Source of the DNA: Rallus limicola
Lineage: Eukaryota > Chordata > Aves > Gruiformes > Rallidae
Reading direction: 5' to 3'
Assembly: GCA_022605955.1 (NCBI GenBank)
Contig: JAKCOZ010000009.1
Span: 1,054,001-1,118,000 of the forward strand
Length of the DNA stretch: 64,000 nt
The notes beneath the pieces were generated by a model. That model was not told where the DNA came from. It saw only the letters and a program-made list of their open reading frames with translations, and did not search any database. The translations under genes and the position numbers were made by a program. Positions 11,204 to 24,600 of this stretch are shown one piece after another. Each line of letters begins with the position of its first letter. Within the stretch, counting starts at the first letter, position 1.

Positions 11204-14200
11204 TTTTATTTAGGAAATAATTTGTTTTCTAAGGATGGGTTTAGAATGGACTTAGTTGAAAGGATAGATGAGTTTTGTGAAGACATAAAGAAGTGCAAAA
11301 CTGTGTATGTTTACAAATTGAGATAGATAATGTGGATCTAAACAGAACCTTCTTTGCTTTGTATCAGCTGAAGATACAGCACAAATAATTGCCTCTAAAA
11401 CCTCTCATGTAAGTCTAGCATTAATGATAATGTATTTATTATGCACTTAACATCTTCTACTTTTCTTTTTTTTTATTATTTTGTAGAAAGCAGCTGAAAA
11501 ACCTGCACAAAATGTATTCAGCAAATGCAGCCACTGATCAGAATATATCAGTCTAATTAATACTCATTAATTAGTTTTTTATTTGCTCTCTAACCCATTG
11601 CCAAGGAAATAGTAATCCTCCTAATCCTCCTCCATGGCAGTGCTGGGTTTTACTTCAGCATTCAAACTGAAGCAAACTTAAAAATGATCGAGAAGAGACT
11701 TTTCTAACCTTAAATCTCTGCCCAAGATCTCTGTCTTTCATTGCTTTAACTGACGATTTACAACTACTTTGGTGCCATGGCGATAGGCTCAAGAGGTTAA
11801 TGACATGTCTGTTGCTTAAGCTTACCTTTGAAGTATCAGAGGCTGATATGCTTGCTCTGCAGTGAAAAAAAGATCTGCAGGAATACTGCTCAGTAATGGG
11901 CAAGCTCCTTTAAAATAACCAGTGCCCATGAAGGTGCTGTTCCGATATGAATATGTTATGAATTATAAAAATACTGTAGAAAGAAATCCTTAATAGTGAT
12001 GGAGGCAAGTGAGAGGCGTTGTGTACACATGAGGCAAAAGCAAAAGGATAGCACTGTAGAGATGCACTACCCAGGTTCTGTTTTTGGGGAGGCTTTGCAG
12101 CAAAAGCAATTCACTGCTCTGTATTCCAGGGCCAGAGTTTGTAGGACATGCAGATCAAAGTCCATCAGCTGTGTGCCTCTCACTAATCTTCTCCTATGTG
12201 GCTTTCAAATAACAACACATCAAAGGATTGACAATTCTAGATGTATCAATTGTCTCCTTTTACCAGCTGTTATTTGTGATGCAAGGATGTCCTCTCATCA
12301 CAGTTGCCTCAAGCAAGTGGCATGGGGATTGTGTGGATATTAACGTTATTGGCCACCCTTGGTTTTGGCCTGGTTATGACACAGAGTGGAATTGGACAGC
12401 GTGATGAGAAAAATACAGTCACAGAAAGCTGGAAGTTATATAAAAAGATTAATCTGTACTCAAGGATAGTAAATGTGAGGAGAAACAGAAAGCAGACACA
12501 GGGCAGTCAGGATCAATCACAAAATAATTAGTTACCATAATGAAAGATAACAGGGAAATTGACTATCCCTTTGCTAACTTTGGGCTAGCAAAAGCTCTTA
12601 ATGGTGAGTCAACATTTTTACTGAGAACTGTATTTATCTTTTTAAGAATCCAAGAAGCTTTAGAAATGATGAAGCTAGGCTGTACGGGTTGCTAGCTACA
12701 GAAGAGCAGAGACAATAAAGGCATATCTAGGAAGCTTCTTGTTTTCATTCCAATGTTAAACACACCTCTATGTTTCAGTCAGGCCCCTAAAACAGAGGGA
12801 AAAAAAATCGTTGTATCATGGCTGTTTTTTTTTTTCTTATCATGAGTATAAAACTTCTCCTTTAGCATGGTAAGACTTTGAAACTTCAGTTTTCAAAATC
12901 TACGTGCAGTGTGGATTAAAGAAGACAAAAAAACCCCAACATGCTAAAGCTGATCAGCATGCCAGTTCACCATGAAGATACATCAAAGTATTTCTTAGGT
13001 TTTCACTCAAAATCAGCCATTGGTTGTGTAACAATACTGGAAAAAATAAAAGACTCTATTGTGTCTTGCATCCCTCTCCTGTGATAATCTCATTGCTATT
13101 GCTGTGGGTTCTACATGACTGTAATACTTTTCTTCCCCAATACTTTTTTCTTCCCCAGTACTTTTCTTCCCACTTAAAACTCGGATATAATACTGTGCTG
13201 GAGCACTTGTCTTACTGTTGGAGCAAATTAGAGTCATCAGGCTAGATACTACTAGCATCAGGAAGTAACTTTCTCATAAAACTTCTTTGTGGGAAGGAAA
13301 ATCCTGAAATCCTGAAGCATTCCCAGGGAATGTTTGGTTTTACACTAACTGGTGCCAGACAGGCAGGGTTGACCACATAGTCCCTTGCCATTGCAGTGGT
13401 TAAACTCCCAATTGCCTTTTCATAAAGTAGCCCCAAGACACCAGTGCTCCCAGAATTTCCAATAAAGAGCCAAAATCTGTAAAGTTCTGTCGTAGTGTTA
13501 GCATTAAGTTTAGAAAATTAAACACCCTGAAGATTCAGGGCTGAAAGGGGCTTGGAGCTATTCTTGTGTCTGTGCTGCAGGGCTGGAAGACAGTATTACC
13601 AGAGCTTTCAGTAGGATATCCCCTACACTGGAGAAATATCCTGCTGGAGACACGTGTGAGCTACCAGTGAGCCATTTAAGAAAGTTAAATATTTATTAAA
13701 TTCCTAGACCAACCTTTCTAAGGGGATTGTTGTAGTAAAGGCTCTTTTCCTGGAGTAAAAATTCCTCATGGCACCCATAATCATAGTTTCAAAAACAACC
13801 ACTTACATGTTTTCCAAGCCCAGAGGTGGCTATTTGTGTTGTGCCAATGACAGCAATTCAGAAATAGTCTAGAAACCACCAACCCCAGGTGTCTCCTCAG
13901 GCTCAGAGTAGATATTTACCCAGTCTTCCTAAAGGAGAGCTGTAAGTAAAGTTGGAAGTTTCTTAAAGACTCAAAAGCTCTGTATATTTTTTTTCCCCTT
14001 AAGTTCAATAAGGAACAGTGTTGAAAGTTTTTCTTCAAGGAAATTGAAAGGAGGCATCCCTCTCAGGCTCTCAGCAGTTCAATAGCATAATCTCTGACCT
14101 TTTATTTCATGAAAAAGCTTCAGTGCAGATTTCTTAGGAATAAATGAATCACAAATCTGCTCTGATGATTTTTGTCAGAGAGCCGTTCCCATGTTTTGAC

Positions 14201-15789
14201 ACTGGTGGCAATTCACTTCTTGAGGAAACAGCGAAACATGTCACGAGTTACCCCCAAAATTCAGACTGATTTGGGGACTAACACAACCTCTGAGCTCAGC
14301 AGCATGTTTCCTGCTCATGAGCACGTGTGAAGTTCTTTAATGAGCGTGTTTCTCACACACAGATTGCGCTCTGCTTTAGAGGGTTAGATGTGTAGCTGTG
14401 GTTTGCTGCTTTGTGGGTTGTGTTCTTTATATTCCATATGGCTTCTTTCGTGACAATCACTAGTTCTGGAATCCACTGAAAAAGGGGAAAAATCCAAACC
14501 ACCCTGAAAATTATTGCTATTGGAAATATCAACTTTTTACACAGTCATTGTGCATTTTATTTTGAGTTTTATATATCTCTAGGTGGTAAAAAAAAACATG
14601 AGTAACAGGAGGAAGAGTTTTATTTATTTATTTTCTTAATAAATAGGTTGCTACTTCTGGGTAATTCCAGGACATAGATAGTTCATAAGACACAAAACTA
14701 AAGAGCCAGCCTTAGGTGAATTACTAGATGTTGCCCTTTTCCATAGTGACTTTAAAGAAAATAATTGAGAATCACAGCAGGTGGGATCCACGGTGGTTGG
14801 ACAGATAAGGGCACCCCTCAGAGCTAAAAGGCACAACAGCAGATGCCTGGAACCGTGCACATGATTTACCAAAGCAGAGGGCTGTTTCACTCATAAACAT
14901 AGAAGCATATTAAGCAGGATTAAAAAAAAAATCTTAGCTTGTAATAGTAATTACTTCAGCAGCATCAGCTTGTTTGTGAGTCAAGCACACAAGCACAACA
15001 TAACTGGTAAACAATACCTGCCACCCAATGGTCCAGCAGATAAATAATTGCCATTGCTGGGAAATGGCCTGAGGTCTGATATTAACTATGACTAACACTA
15101 ACTGTGCTCAGCTCCAGGCTGGGCCTGTTGGGCTCGTTACCAACTTGCAGTGTGAAACAGAGCTTGTTATCATGTCTCTTGTGGCAGCATGGAGCTTAAC
15201 TGTGGGACTACAGCAAAAAACATTAAAAATAAGGGCGCAGAGTCAAGGCAAAAGTCCAGAACTGAAGCCAGTTCCATTACTGCTTTAAACTGAAGACATG
15301 CCACCTTGAGAATTGCAAAAAAAAAAAAAAGATGTTGTTTTAAGCATGTCCCCCCAAAATAGAAGCAGCTAAGAGAAACCACAAACAAATATCTAAGCAA
15401 CAAGATAAGGCAGCTGCTCTGCTCTGGAAGACAGCACTGGGCAATAGGAAGTCTGGGGAGCAGAAGCCTAAAGGTTTTCAAGAACTCCATCATAAAAATG
15501 ATATAGATGCTAATAGTATCTTGTAAAGGAGGCAATCTCAAATTTGAAAAGGAAAGGAAAGATTTTCACTTCAGTTTTGGCTTGTTTCATCAATGCACCG
15601 TTGAGCCTTATCACTTTGACATCAGTAACTAAAGGCATCAAAGAAAAGCAGCAGCCCTCAGTGAAAAAACTTCTCTGATGGACTTTCCCTGTTCTCAGAC
15701 CACTCACTGTAGGTATACCCTGTCTGCAGGAGTGAAATGGCAGAAGGAACATCTGTTCTGTTGTCTGAAACCATGTTTTTCCTGCCTTC
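11204..15789. other. AT-rich single-copy DNA, nothing recognised
   Basis: No repeat family or gene is recognised. The largest open frames (115 codons at 11996-12343 + and 75 codons at 12304-12531 +) overlap each other in different frames and show no family signature. A small pyrimidine tandem repeat is listed separately. Confidence 0.5.
13125..13173. repeat. Three-copy pyrimidine-rich tandem repeat (15-18 bp)
   Basis: Three head-to-tail copies of TACTTTTCTTCCCCA-like units (13125-13140, 13141-13158, 13159-13173). They differ by one or two T residues and a terminal base. Confidence 0.8.
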
Positions 15790-16450
15790 ATCCCCTGCTC
15801 CTCTGAGGATGGACTTTAAGCTGTCCATCCTTCCTCAGCTCGCTAGGCTCAAAATCTTGGCTCTGCAAGGCTCTCTGTGAAGACCTCGTAGAACTCCTGT
15901 TTCATCCCCCTGATGGTACGAAGTCTTCTCACCTCCTCTCATGGTCCTTAACCTGATGACCTAGCAGAACACCAACAGCACGCTTCCCTCAGGAGAGATC
16001 ATCTTTGACCCCAGCACAAGGGAGAGGTGGCAGGGGCTCCTTGCAGCCCTGTCTGCAGGGCTGCTTCACACGTGCCAGTATTTCTTCCAGCCAGCTCTGT
16101 CCATGTGCAAGGACACCATCCTTGTGTGGCCTCCCACAGCTTCACACCATCTCAAACAGTTCCTGGCTCCTTCTCAATGGCTGGTTTTTCCACTGTGGAG
16201 GTTTCTGCTGCCAGCTGAGGGTGGGTCCCCAGGCTACTGCTGAATAAGCACTTGATGTCAGGTTCCTCACCCTAATGTACAAAGCTTTTCCTGCTAGGGC
16301 TGACAAAAGCAAGATTCTCCAGAAGCTGCCCTTGAAAACACAAGTCACCAGAAGATGATCCCTGAGAAACTGTTTCCTAAAGAAAAAGTCTGCAAGTTGC
16401 TGCAATCACTGCTATGTCTGTGACAGATGCCTCTCTTTCCTCTGCCTGAT
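15790..16450 (-). other. GC-richer patch, possible decayed retroelement relic
   Basis: This ~660 bp is richer in G+C than its surroundings and carries several short open frames on both strands. On the minus strand at 15849-15941 a 30-codon frame contains EEVRRLRTIRG, which resembles an 'EEV-RLRSIRE' peptide that I recall from translated repetitive DNA in birds (retroelement-derived). The frame has a stop just before and after, and the rest of the patch matches nothing I know. It could equally be an unannotated exon or chance. Confidence 0.22.
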
Positions 16451-17943
16451 ACCAGAGCCAAACAATTTTTCCTATCCCATCCTCAGGGAATAGTTATAAA
16501 TGTTTTTAATATCATGTATTAAATAAAAATTCTCTTTTACCCCATGTCAAATCTGCAGGCCATTCCTGCATCTCCTTCCCATACAAAAGATATATATTTC
16601 TAGAAAGGAAAGGGTTGAAATACCTCATCTGAATTTACATCAATGGGAAAAAAAACCCAGGATTTAATGACTGGATCATCTTAATGAGCTTTGGATCTGA
16701 CTAGGAAACTTTCACTCAATGAAAGTGTTACACAGTGAAACGCTTCTATGAATTTAGAGCCTCTTGCTATGAGCATCAAAACTCCCCCTCTATAAATTCC
16801 TGAGATTAAATCTCTCTACTCTCCTTGCTTTCATATTAGAAAGAAGGAATCAAGTACATAATTTTAAATTCAAATTGCTGTAAACTAAGCAAAATTGTTT
16901 GGCTGTAGGAGAGGCCTTTTACAAAATCTGACTCTCCATTACACAAATAAGACATTTAGTGAGAGATAAATCTCTCCCACTAAGGGGTTATTTCAACTTA
17001 CAAAAGATGCTGCTCTAATGTAGGAGATTAAAAGAAAACAGGTAGGGAAAATATAAAATTTTGCCTCTGTGCAATGATGCCTAAAACCAAATTTGTCTGA
17101 AAAATGTTTTCTGAAAATTATGGAATTTTCTAGAGGCTTTCATCAAAGTGTGGTGAATCACACACACACATGGAACTATAAATAAATAATAATTTAAAAA
17201 ATCCTGCTAAAGTGTTCTCTGGAGTTGTTTTTTGTTTCTTTCTTTCTTTCCAAAGAGAAGAAATAACTTCAAATGCATTCCTATGACACACCTCCCTATT
17301 TCAGCATAAAGGAAGGAAGACAAGGTTGAAAATTTTATAAAACACATAAATAAATTGAAATAAGGCTCAATATAATGTCAAGATTGAAAAGAGAGGCTTA
17401 GTATAGTGGTCATACTCTGGAGTTGACTGGAAACCGAGTTCACAAATTAAGTATTATGACTGTTAGAACATCAAGAAGTCAAAAAATGGGCTGTGATTGA
17501 TAAAGTCCTCAAGAAGACAAATAGCATTTCAAGGGAGCAAAAGCTTTCCTTTCCTAAATAACAGACTTGCAACTCCAGTGGAAGAGAATATTTTAAGAAT
17601 GTGTAAATAACATCAAATTTCTTCCAAATTAGATAGCAGCATTTCATTGTTTTCTTTGCCTCATATTCACAGTGACACAGCACAACAACTGCTGTAACCT
17701 TCCAGGACCCACACGCATTTAGTTCAAGCTCAAAGCCTGCAATCTGGTTTTAATTCTCACTTGGCAGACTGAAGACAATGGCAGGTTGCCATTTGTCCCT
17801 AGAGGAAAAGCATCATGGCGTTTAAGCTGTAACAACTCTAATCTGATTGGAGAGTAGGAGTTAGAATTTGAAAAAAAAAAAACAACCTTCCACAGGTTTC
17901 TAGAAAATAATTGGTCTGGACATGCTCAGCTTAGAACTGCTCT
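16451..17943. other. AT-rich single-copy DNA
   Basis: Apart from the small inverted repeat at 16958-16981, nothing is recognised. Confidence 0.5.
16958..16981. repeat. Small inverted repeat
   Basis: GAGAGAT and ATCTCTC arms flank a two-base AA centre (16961-16976). The pairing extends outward by AGT/ACT with a short bulge. It is isolated, with no gene nearby, so no function is inferred. Confidence 0.6.
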
Positions 17944-18069
17944 GGAAGTGTAAGGATATTTGGAAGTGTAAGGATATTTGGAAGCATAAAGATATTTGGA
18001 AGTATAAAGATATTTGAAAGTGTAAGGATATTTGGAAGTCTAAGGATATTTGGAAGTGTAAAGATATTT
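17944..18069. repeat. 18-bp tandem array, seven units
   Basis: Seven contiguous units of exactly 18 bases (GGAAGTGTAAGGATATTT and variants), with unit starts at 17944, 17962, 17980, 17998, 18016, 18034 and 18052. The first two are identical; the others differ at one to three positions (GTG/CAT/TAT/TCT core, AGG/AAG, first GG to GA). No unit has an insertion or deletion. Because 18 is a multiple of three, one frame reads through as a GSVRIF-like hexapeptide repeat, but there is no start codon or surrounding coding context, so I treat it as a minisatellite. Confidence 0.97.
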
Positions 18070-18344
18070 GGGTCTTTTTTCCCCTTGGCCAATCTCTTTG
18101 CTTATTGCTTGGGGTAAAACATAAGACTCAAAGCAACTCAGTATGGTACATGCAGAGTAAAGTAATCCACTTTACTGTAAAGCCATTATTTTTTGAGATG
18201 AGTACACAAAAAGAAAGGTTCTTGCCAGAGAACCCTATTGTTCTAGCAAAACAGGGACCTTGAAAGTAAATCTAAGCCAGAGGAAAGATAAAAGGAACAG
18301 ACAACTTGCTGGTTAGAGCCTGGAGAGAAGGAGGCTAAGGATTT

Positions 18345-18632
18345 TCACAGCATCACAGAATGGCTGAAGTTGCAAGTTGCCTTGTTCATTATCCTCGATT
18401 AAGCAGTCACCTGGAGCCAGCTGCCCAGGACAGACAGCTTTTTAACGTCTCTAAGGATGAAGACTGCACAGCCTCCTGGACAACCAATGCCAGTGCTCAC
18501 ACACCCTTGCTGTGAAATGGCTTTCCTGATGTTCCTATGGAAACTCCTGTGTTTCACTTTGTGCCCCTTGCCTCTCCTCCTGCCACTGGACACAATTTAG
18601 CAGAAAGGATTGTCTTTGGGCTCAGAACTGGA
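18345..18632 (-). mobile_element. CR1 LINE 3' end, antisense, old
   Basis: Antisense CR1 with clear but diverged landmarks. It runs from ATCACAGAATGGCTGAAGTT at the 3' end through GCAGTCACCTGGAGCCAGCT, GATGAAGACTGCACAGCCTC, TGCCAGTGCTCACACACCCT, TTCCTGATGTTCCTATGGAA and TTTGTGCCCCTTGCCTCTCC to about GCTC at 18632. Only the 3' UTR and the last coding bases are kept. Non-coding, and older than the 6 kb and 27 kb copies. Confidence 0.88.
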
Positions 18633-21600
18633 AACCTATTTGTAAAAACAGGTCAAATTGCTCATTAAAAAAAAATAAATAATCTGATGGCATTTTATTC
18701 TCAAAAGATATTAAAGATGGCTAGACTTAAATCTCGTTCCATGGAAAAATGTTTCAAATATCTGTGTGTGGATAGTTAAAAATTTTAATGAGGAACATTA
18801 TGAGCTTATTGAACTGCTTCAATTTATTAATTAGGTGTCATAGTTGATTGCAATAGGTTCAGGATGTTCTGTGTTCTTCGCATTGGAACTTCTAATGAAA
18901 CAATAATTTTAATTATCTTTTTCTGCATAGCTGCACTGATTTCTGAACAAAGTTAATGGACACAAAGCCAGGTTTTAAAACATAGGTAAATAAATTATAT
19001 ATATGTGTGTGTGTGTGTGTGTGTGATTGATTTGATTTCTAAGATAATTACAATTACAGAAAGGTGCACTGGCAGACATAGTAAAGTCTCAGTATGTGGA
19101 GAACACAGCCAACACTTCTTCAACACTACCTCCCCATGAACCTAGAATTGCACAGACTCTTTCTCCCTATCTAAATAATTTAATGCCATGGCAAGAAACA
19201 GAGTTTTGTTTTTCCTGATTCTTACAACTTCTTGATTCCTCCTATTATAGCTAATTAATAAAAGAAATGGCATATATATTGTTTTAAAGGTTGAACTTGT
19301 GTGAATTCTTTGCCCTCTGCTCCTAGACCAGCAAATCATAAGGGCATTCTGTTCTCATCACCCCTTTCCCATGACCTATAATCTTTTTGCCAAGTGTAAT
19401 TGTCAGAAATCTAATATCCAAGCAGATGGAGCTCCTGCAATGTTTGAAATTCACCCTGCAGTTATGCTAAGTGACAGTTTCACCTCAGTGAAAATACAAC
19501 AGCTTCACACCGTCCTATTCTGGCTAATGTGACAGTCCTTGCTTTAAAGTGAATTAATGTGCAGCTTCTTACATCACAGGAATCAAAATTAGGGCCTAGA
19601 GAAAGGGTAATGCTGATTTGATTTCATGCATTACAAGTGCAGGAAGAAAGGCTATTTCATTTCCTTTTACACAAAACAGAGGCGACCCTGGACTGAAACC
19701 AGAATTCAGAGCAGTGCCAAGAGCTGGAAATCATGTCCCATGAAGGAGTTCAGTTCATATCCAGACAAATGTACATTAAAAAACTCCCCCAACCAAACAA
19801 AAAACAACACAAACAAAATCAAACCCCACCAAAACCCCAGATGTAGAGAAAAGAAAACCTGTCAGATAGCTTTTTAAACATTCTGTTTTGACTCTGTTTA
19901 ATGATCAAGGTAATTGTGTCTATGTAAGAGAGAAAAAATGGAATAGAATTTATTTATGTGTTTATTTGTTTATTTATTTAGTGTAGGAGTACTTCATCTT
20001 AGAAATGATAGCTGATTGGGATGCATTCAGGAAAAGATGGCAAGTGAAATGATGAGAATGATCTCCATCTTACATTACTGAATGAAAGAACCGGTAAACT
20101 GCAAATTTAATCAAACCTGAAAAATGTAACTAACAAAGCTTGTAGTGAGACCAAATAAGATGAAAACTGAGGAGGTATTTTGGGTAGAAAAATTAATAGA
20201 TAAAAAGCTATTTAGAAAACAGATTCCATTCAGTGTGAAGCACAGCCACTTGAGATTTCTGAAAACTAAATTGTTTTCCCAAATTCAGAGGATACTCTGG
20301 ATAGATTCAGCACCATCAAAAATCCCACCACACAAAATGACAAAGAGGGCTTTTGAAAAGATTTCAGCTTTTTCATGTATACATACAGAATACTGAAAAA
20401 AAAATGATACTAAATACTAACAATGCCATGTGGCATTTGCAAACACAGTCTGACAAAATTCACATTTTTATATTGACGTGCAATCTAAGAGAGAGTTGAG
20501 ACAAACAGGCCTTTTATTTGCTGTCATCATACTGAAAGGAAACCAATAAAATTACATTTTTAGAACTGTCACCTGTTGTAAATGTTAAAGCAAATGGAGC
20601 TCCTAAAAAAGGTCTGGGTTTAGTGAAATTCCATTTTCAAATGAAAATATTTTCTGCTGAAAGATGCATTTTTAGCCTTGCTTTGGTTGTCAGAATATAG
20701 GTTCCCACTGTTGACAAGATACTCCAAACATATGCTGTTGATTCCTGTATATTCATTTAAGTCAGTAAATACTGCATTTCATTGTAGGATTGCTCGTCAA
20801 CAAAATAGGTGGGTATGCTCCTCAATCTACATAAAAAGTAAAAGGAAAGAAAAAAAAAAGATGTAACTTGGTTTACAAGTTGATAGGCAACTGAAGTAAA
20901 TAAATATGAGTTAAATTAGGGCCCCTTTCAGTGCTGATTCTTTCAATTACAGTTCCTGTACTGCGTAATCAAAATGCACCAGTTTGATGACTTCAGAGCA
21001 GAAAGAACTAAACTCTCTGAAACAGAGGTAGCCCAGATTGAGCCTCTAGAGCTGATCATGTTGAAATTCAGAAACACAATGTGTAACATGAAATAGAATA
21101 TATCAGTCTTTATAGCAGTTGCAATTTGTAATAAATTTGCTAAGACATATTAGCCAGCCTTTTTTTTTTTTAGATTCTAGAAGTCAGCAAATGTCAAATT
21201 ATTCACAGCAGCAATTTGTTTTAAGGACCTGACTTCTACTTGTTCTTTTGAAGATTTTCCCCCTATCTTGCACACAGAAATCCTATATTCCTTTACAATA
21301 GATCTTTTACATTCATAATTACTACACGGTGTCTTAGGCTAAGATAAATTCACAGCATTGCATTGAAAATTGCCATAGGAAAAAAGAAAGGGATACAAAA
21401 ATTTGGGACTGTGACTTCAGAACTTCTAATACAGAAAGAAAAATCCCCGTTCATCTGCACAGCTGTAGTTTTCAATATTAATATCATCATGGTGTTCTTC
21501 TCAGATGCTAAGGAAAGCTAGCTGCAAAATTTTCTGTAACAGCAATGTCCTGAAAGAAACATTTTCTATTTATTTAGTTGGCTACTTTGTGATGATAATT

Positions 21601-24600
21601 TGGTGATTTATTTTTTCCTGATTTTTAATAATTCTTCTTTAGAAAAAGATATAAAATTAAATTTTAGTAGTGGGTTATGACTTGAGTCTGTCCTGTGGAA
21701 AAAAGTTCCTCTTTCTCAACTTGTAATTTAGTTAATATCTTTGTAGGATGGTCTTTTCAATGGATTAACCATTACACATTGTCGTTTTCCATGTATATAT
21801 AGTGTCACTCTGCTAAATTCTTGTATTCTGTCGGATCTTGTGATGAGTATCATCTCCAAAATGCCTTTAAAAACCCTCAAACTTCCTTGTTCTCATTTTG
21901 TTGAAAGACTCCTATGACATATTGGCATCCAATTATTGTTCATTTGTCCTGACCTTTCTGGGAATGCTCTTTGTAATGGCCAAACATGCTGCAAGGGAGC
22001 ATGGTGCAGAGACCCTTTCAAAATCTGCAAACAGGTTGTTTATAAAAGTTTATAAATTCAGTAAGTCTATACTGTGCAATGCAAAGACAGCAGTTTAGGT
22101 GTTGCCTGACCCAATGGGACATACTCCTCAGCAGAGCAAATGACTTGATGTGCATCACTGTACTGGTGTAACTGGGTTGTTTTCAGTGCTTCGATTAGAG
22201 AAGGAACAGCTGTGGCTTTCATAGGATTATCTCATGTTCCTGCTGCATTCAAAAGGAAAACATCCAATGCTCCCGTGGCATCATTTGTCTCCCACAAGTA
22301 ATGCTGCTTTCCTGCTGTGAGGAGGATACATCCATTTTCATATCACGCAGCCCCACAGGAGTGGTTCACATTAAGGAGTGAAGGAATATATTGCATATAT
22401 TGAACATATAACCAATGGACATTATTTAGGATTGGTATTAATAAGCTAGAGATATTGGAAGAGCTCATATAGAATTTCTGTCAGAAATAATATGAATGAA
22501 TTCACAGGGATGTTTTTCAATTCAGTTATAGCAAACTTATTTGGCTCCAGCCAGTGTCATGGATTTAACCTATATGCATACTAGCTGCAAAGCTGGAACC
22601 TGCCTACATACTCATGAAAACGAAGGTGGCATTTATTACCTGTCTTCTCTGTCTTCGATCACTAACAGTTCTCTCCATCCAGTAGCACACCCCTGTCTTC
22701 CCTGTCCATCCTTCTACTGTGGATGGAGAACTAGCAGCTCTTCCTCTTTCCCTTTAAACTCTTAGAAATTTCAACTCCACTCGACCTCTGGCTTTTCTAA
22801 CATCATTCTTTCATATACATGTATTGCTATATTCTTCCTCCATCATCTGACCTGACTTCCACCTCTTGCACACCTACCCCTTCTTATATTAGAGCTCCTA
22901 GCCAACCAAGCCATCATTGTGATACATCTACTTCATGGGCTGAATATCGATAGGCAGCAGGGAAACCAGGGCATGTGCAGCTTTTTAAGTACATATGGAA
23001 AATAATTTTCTATGTTAAAATGTGTAAAATATGTTTCAATCAGGGAATATATTTTCCAGTATCTTGCTGTGTAAAAAGAATTGATTTTCAAAATTTATTA
23101 AAGGCTGACACCCACCAAGCTAGTTTTCAGTTCACAGTGGAACTTTTCTGTCCTAATGAATATTTTTGAATCCTATTAATTTTGCAGTAGAGGTTTCCAG
23201 AAGTCAGCTCAGTCAACAACCAACATGTCAGCAGTGAGGTGGAAATAACAACTTAAACAGGAAGAGGCAGGGAAGAGTTTGAAGTCTGGCAATCTCTACC
23301 CCTTCTTTTATTGTCACTAAAATGACTCAAAACACGAAGGCACTTTGTTTTTGTTTTCAGTTAGAGGGCTTATATTTATAATCATATTAAGCTTCAGTAT
23401 TTTTCATTAAATTTGGAACACTGACTTAATTTGGAGACCTTTCAAGCCTTTTGCTCAGTTATCCATCAAGCTATACTACACTGAGTTGTCAGACAAAGCA
23501 TGTAATGACTAAACTTTTAAAAAACCCCAGATGTTAATGTGTCTTGACAAGGAAATATTTTCTTATCACAAAATTATGGGATGCCTTTAGGGCTCTTAGT
23601 GAGACATAAACAACATTCATCAAACTTGATTCCTTTTTCATCTGATGCAGGAGCTGCACAGGTTGCTCTCCTTTCTGTTCAATATCCTTAGAATAGCTAT
23701 ATTTTAATTAATTATTAACATTATAATAATATAAAATGGCAAAAAACTATTATGAATTAAAATTGAGAATAAACTGTAGTTTCTTTTCTTTTTCTGTGGC
23801 AAGATTTTTTTACCACTGGACCAGCCCACCTAAAGAAATTTAGAAGTAGCTGGAACTTTTAAACAAAAACTAAATTTTTTTTCTAAAAAAACTGGTCTTG
23901 CTTCACTGCAGTTTATTGTTCTTAGCAACCCTCCCTTACATAACTAGGGAATACAAATTCCTTCACTATAAAAACCATGGGGCAAAATTCGACTGGCTGC
24001 TTGTTAATCAGGAATCACATTAGAAAGTAATAGGTTTACTCAGTTTTAAATGGAGATAATATAACCTTTTTTCTTACATCCGAATTGCCCTCTATTTAAA
24101 AAAAAAAAAGAAGAAAAAAGGGTAATAAATAGAAAAGCCCTTTTAGAATCAAAGTATATTCTACCCCCTGTATCAACACTGCTGCATTCTTGGGAGCAAC
24201 TTAGTGGAATTTAATAGCTTGTGATTCAGAAGAAATCAAATTAGATTTTTTTTCTTTTTTTTTTTAATAATTGCTACTGATTTATGATTGATTATGACTG
24301 AGCAAGTTCTGTGCCTGGGCTTTGCCAGCTGAACAGACTGAACGGAGTCGTTCATCATAACGCATTCCTACAGAAACACTCAGGCTTCCAGCCACGTTTT
24401 TATCATTATTTTGTTTGTTTAATTATGTGTAAGCCAGGAGGTATACACAAACTTATCTAAGATCCAACCACAGTTTTGTTTGAGGACACAATTGGCAACA
24501 GGCTCAGTTGCTCTGATTCCTTTACCCTACAGTAAAACGTTCTAGAAGGCTCCATGCCGAGACTACCGCCCTCCAGCTGTGATCCAGCTTGGTTTTTCAC

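Noticed and set aside
17944..18069. The 18-bp array as a hexapeptide (GSVRIF) coding repeat.
   Set aside because: There is no start, no flanking coding sequence and no splice context; more than one frame is open because the unit lacks stops there by composition.
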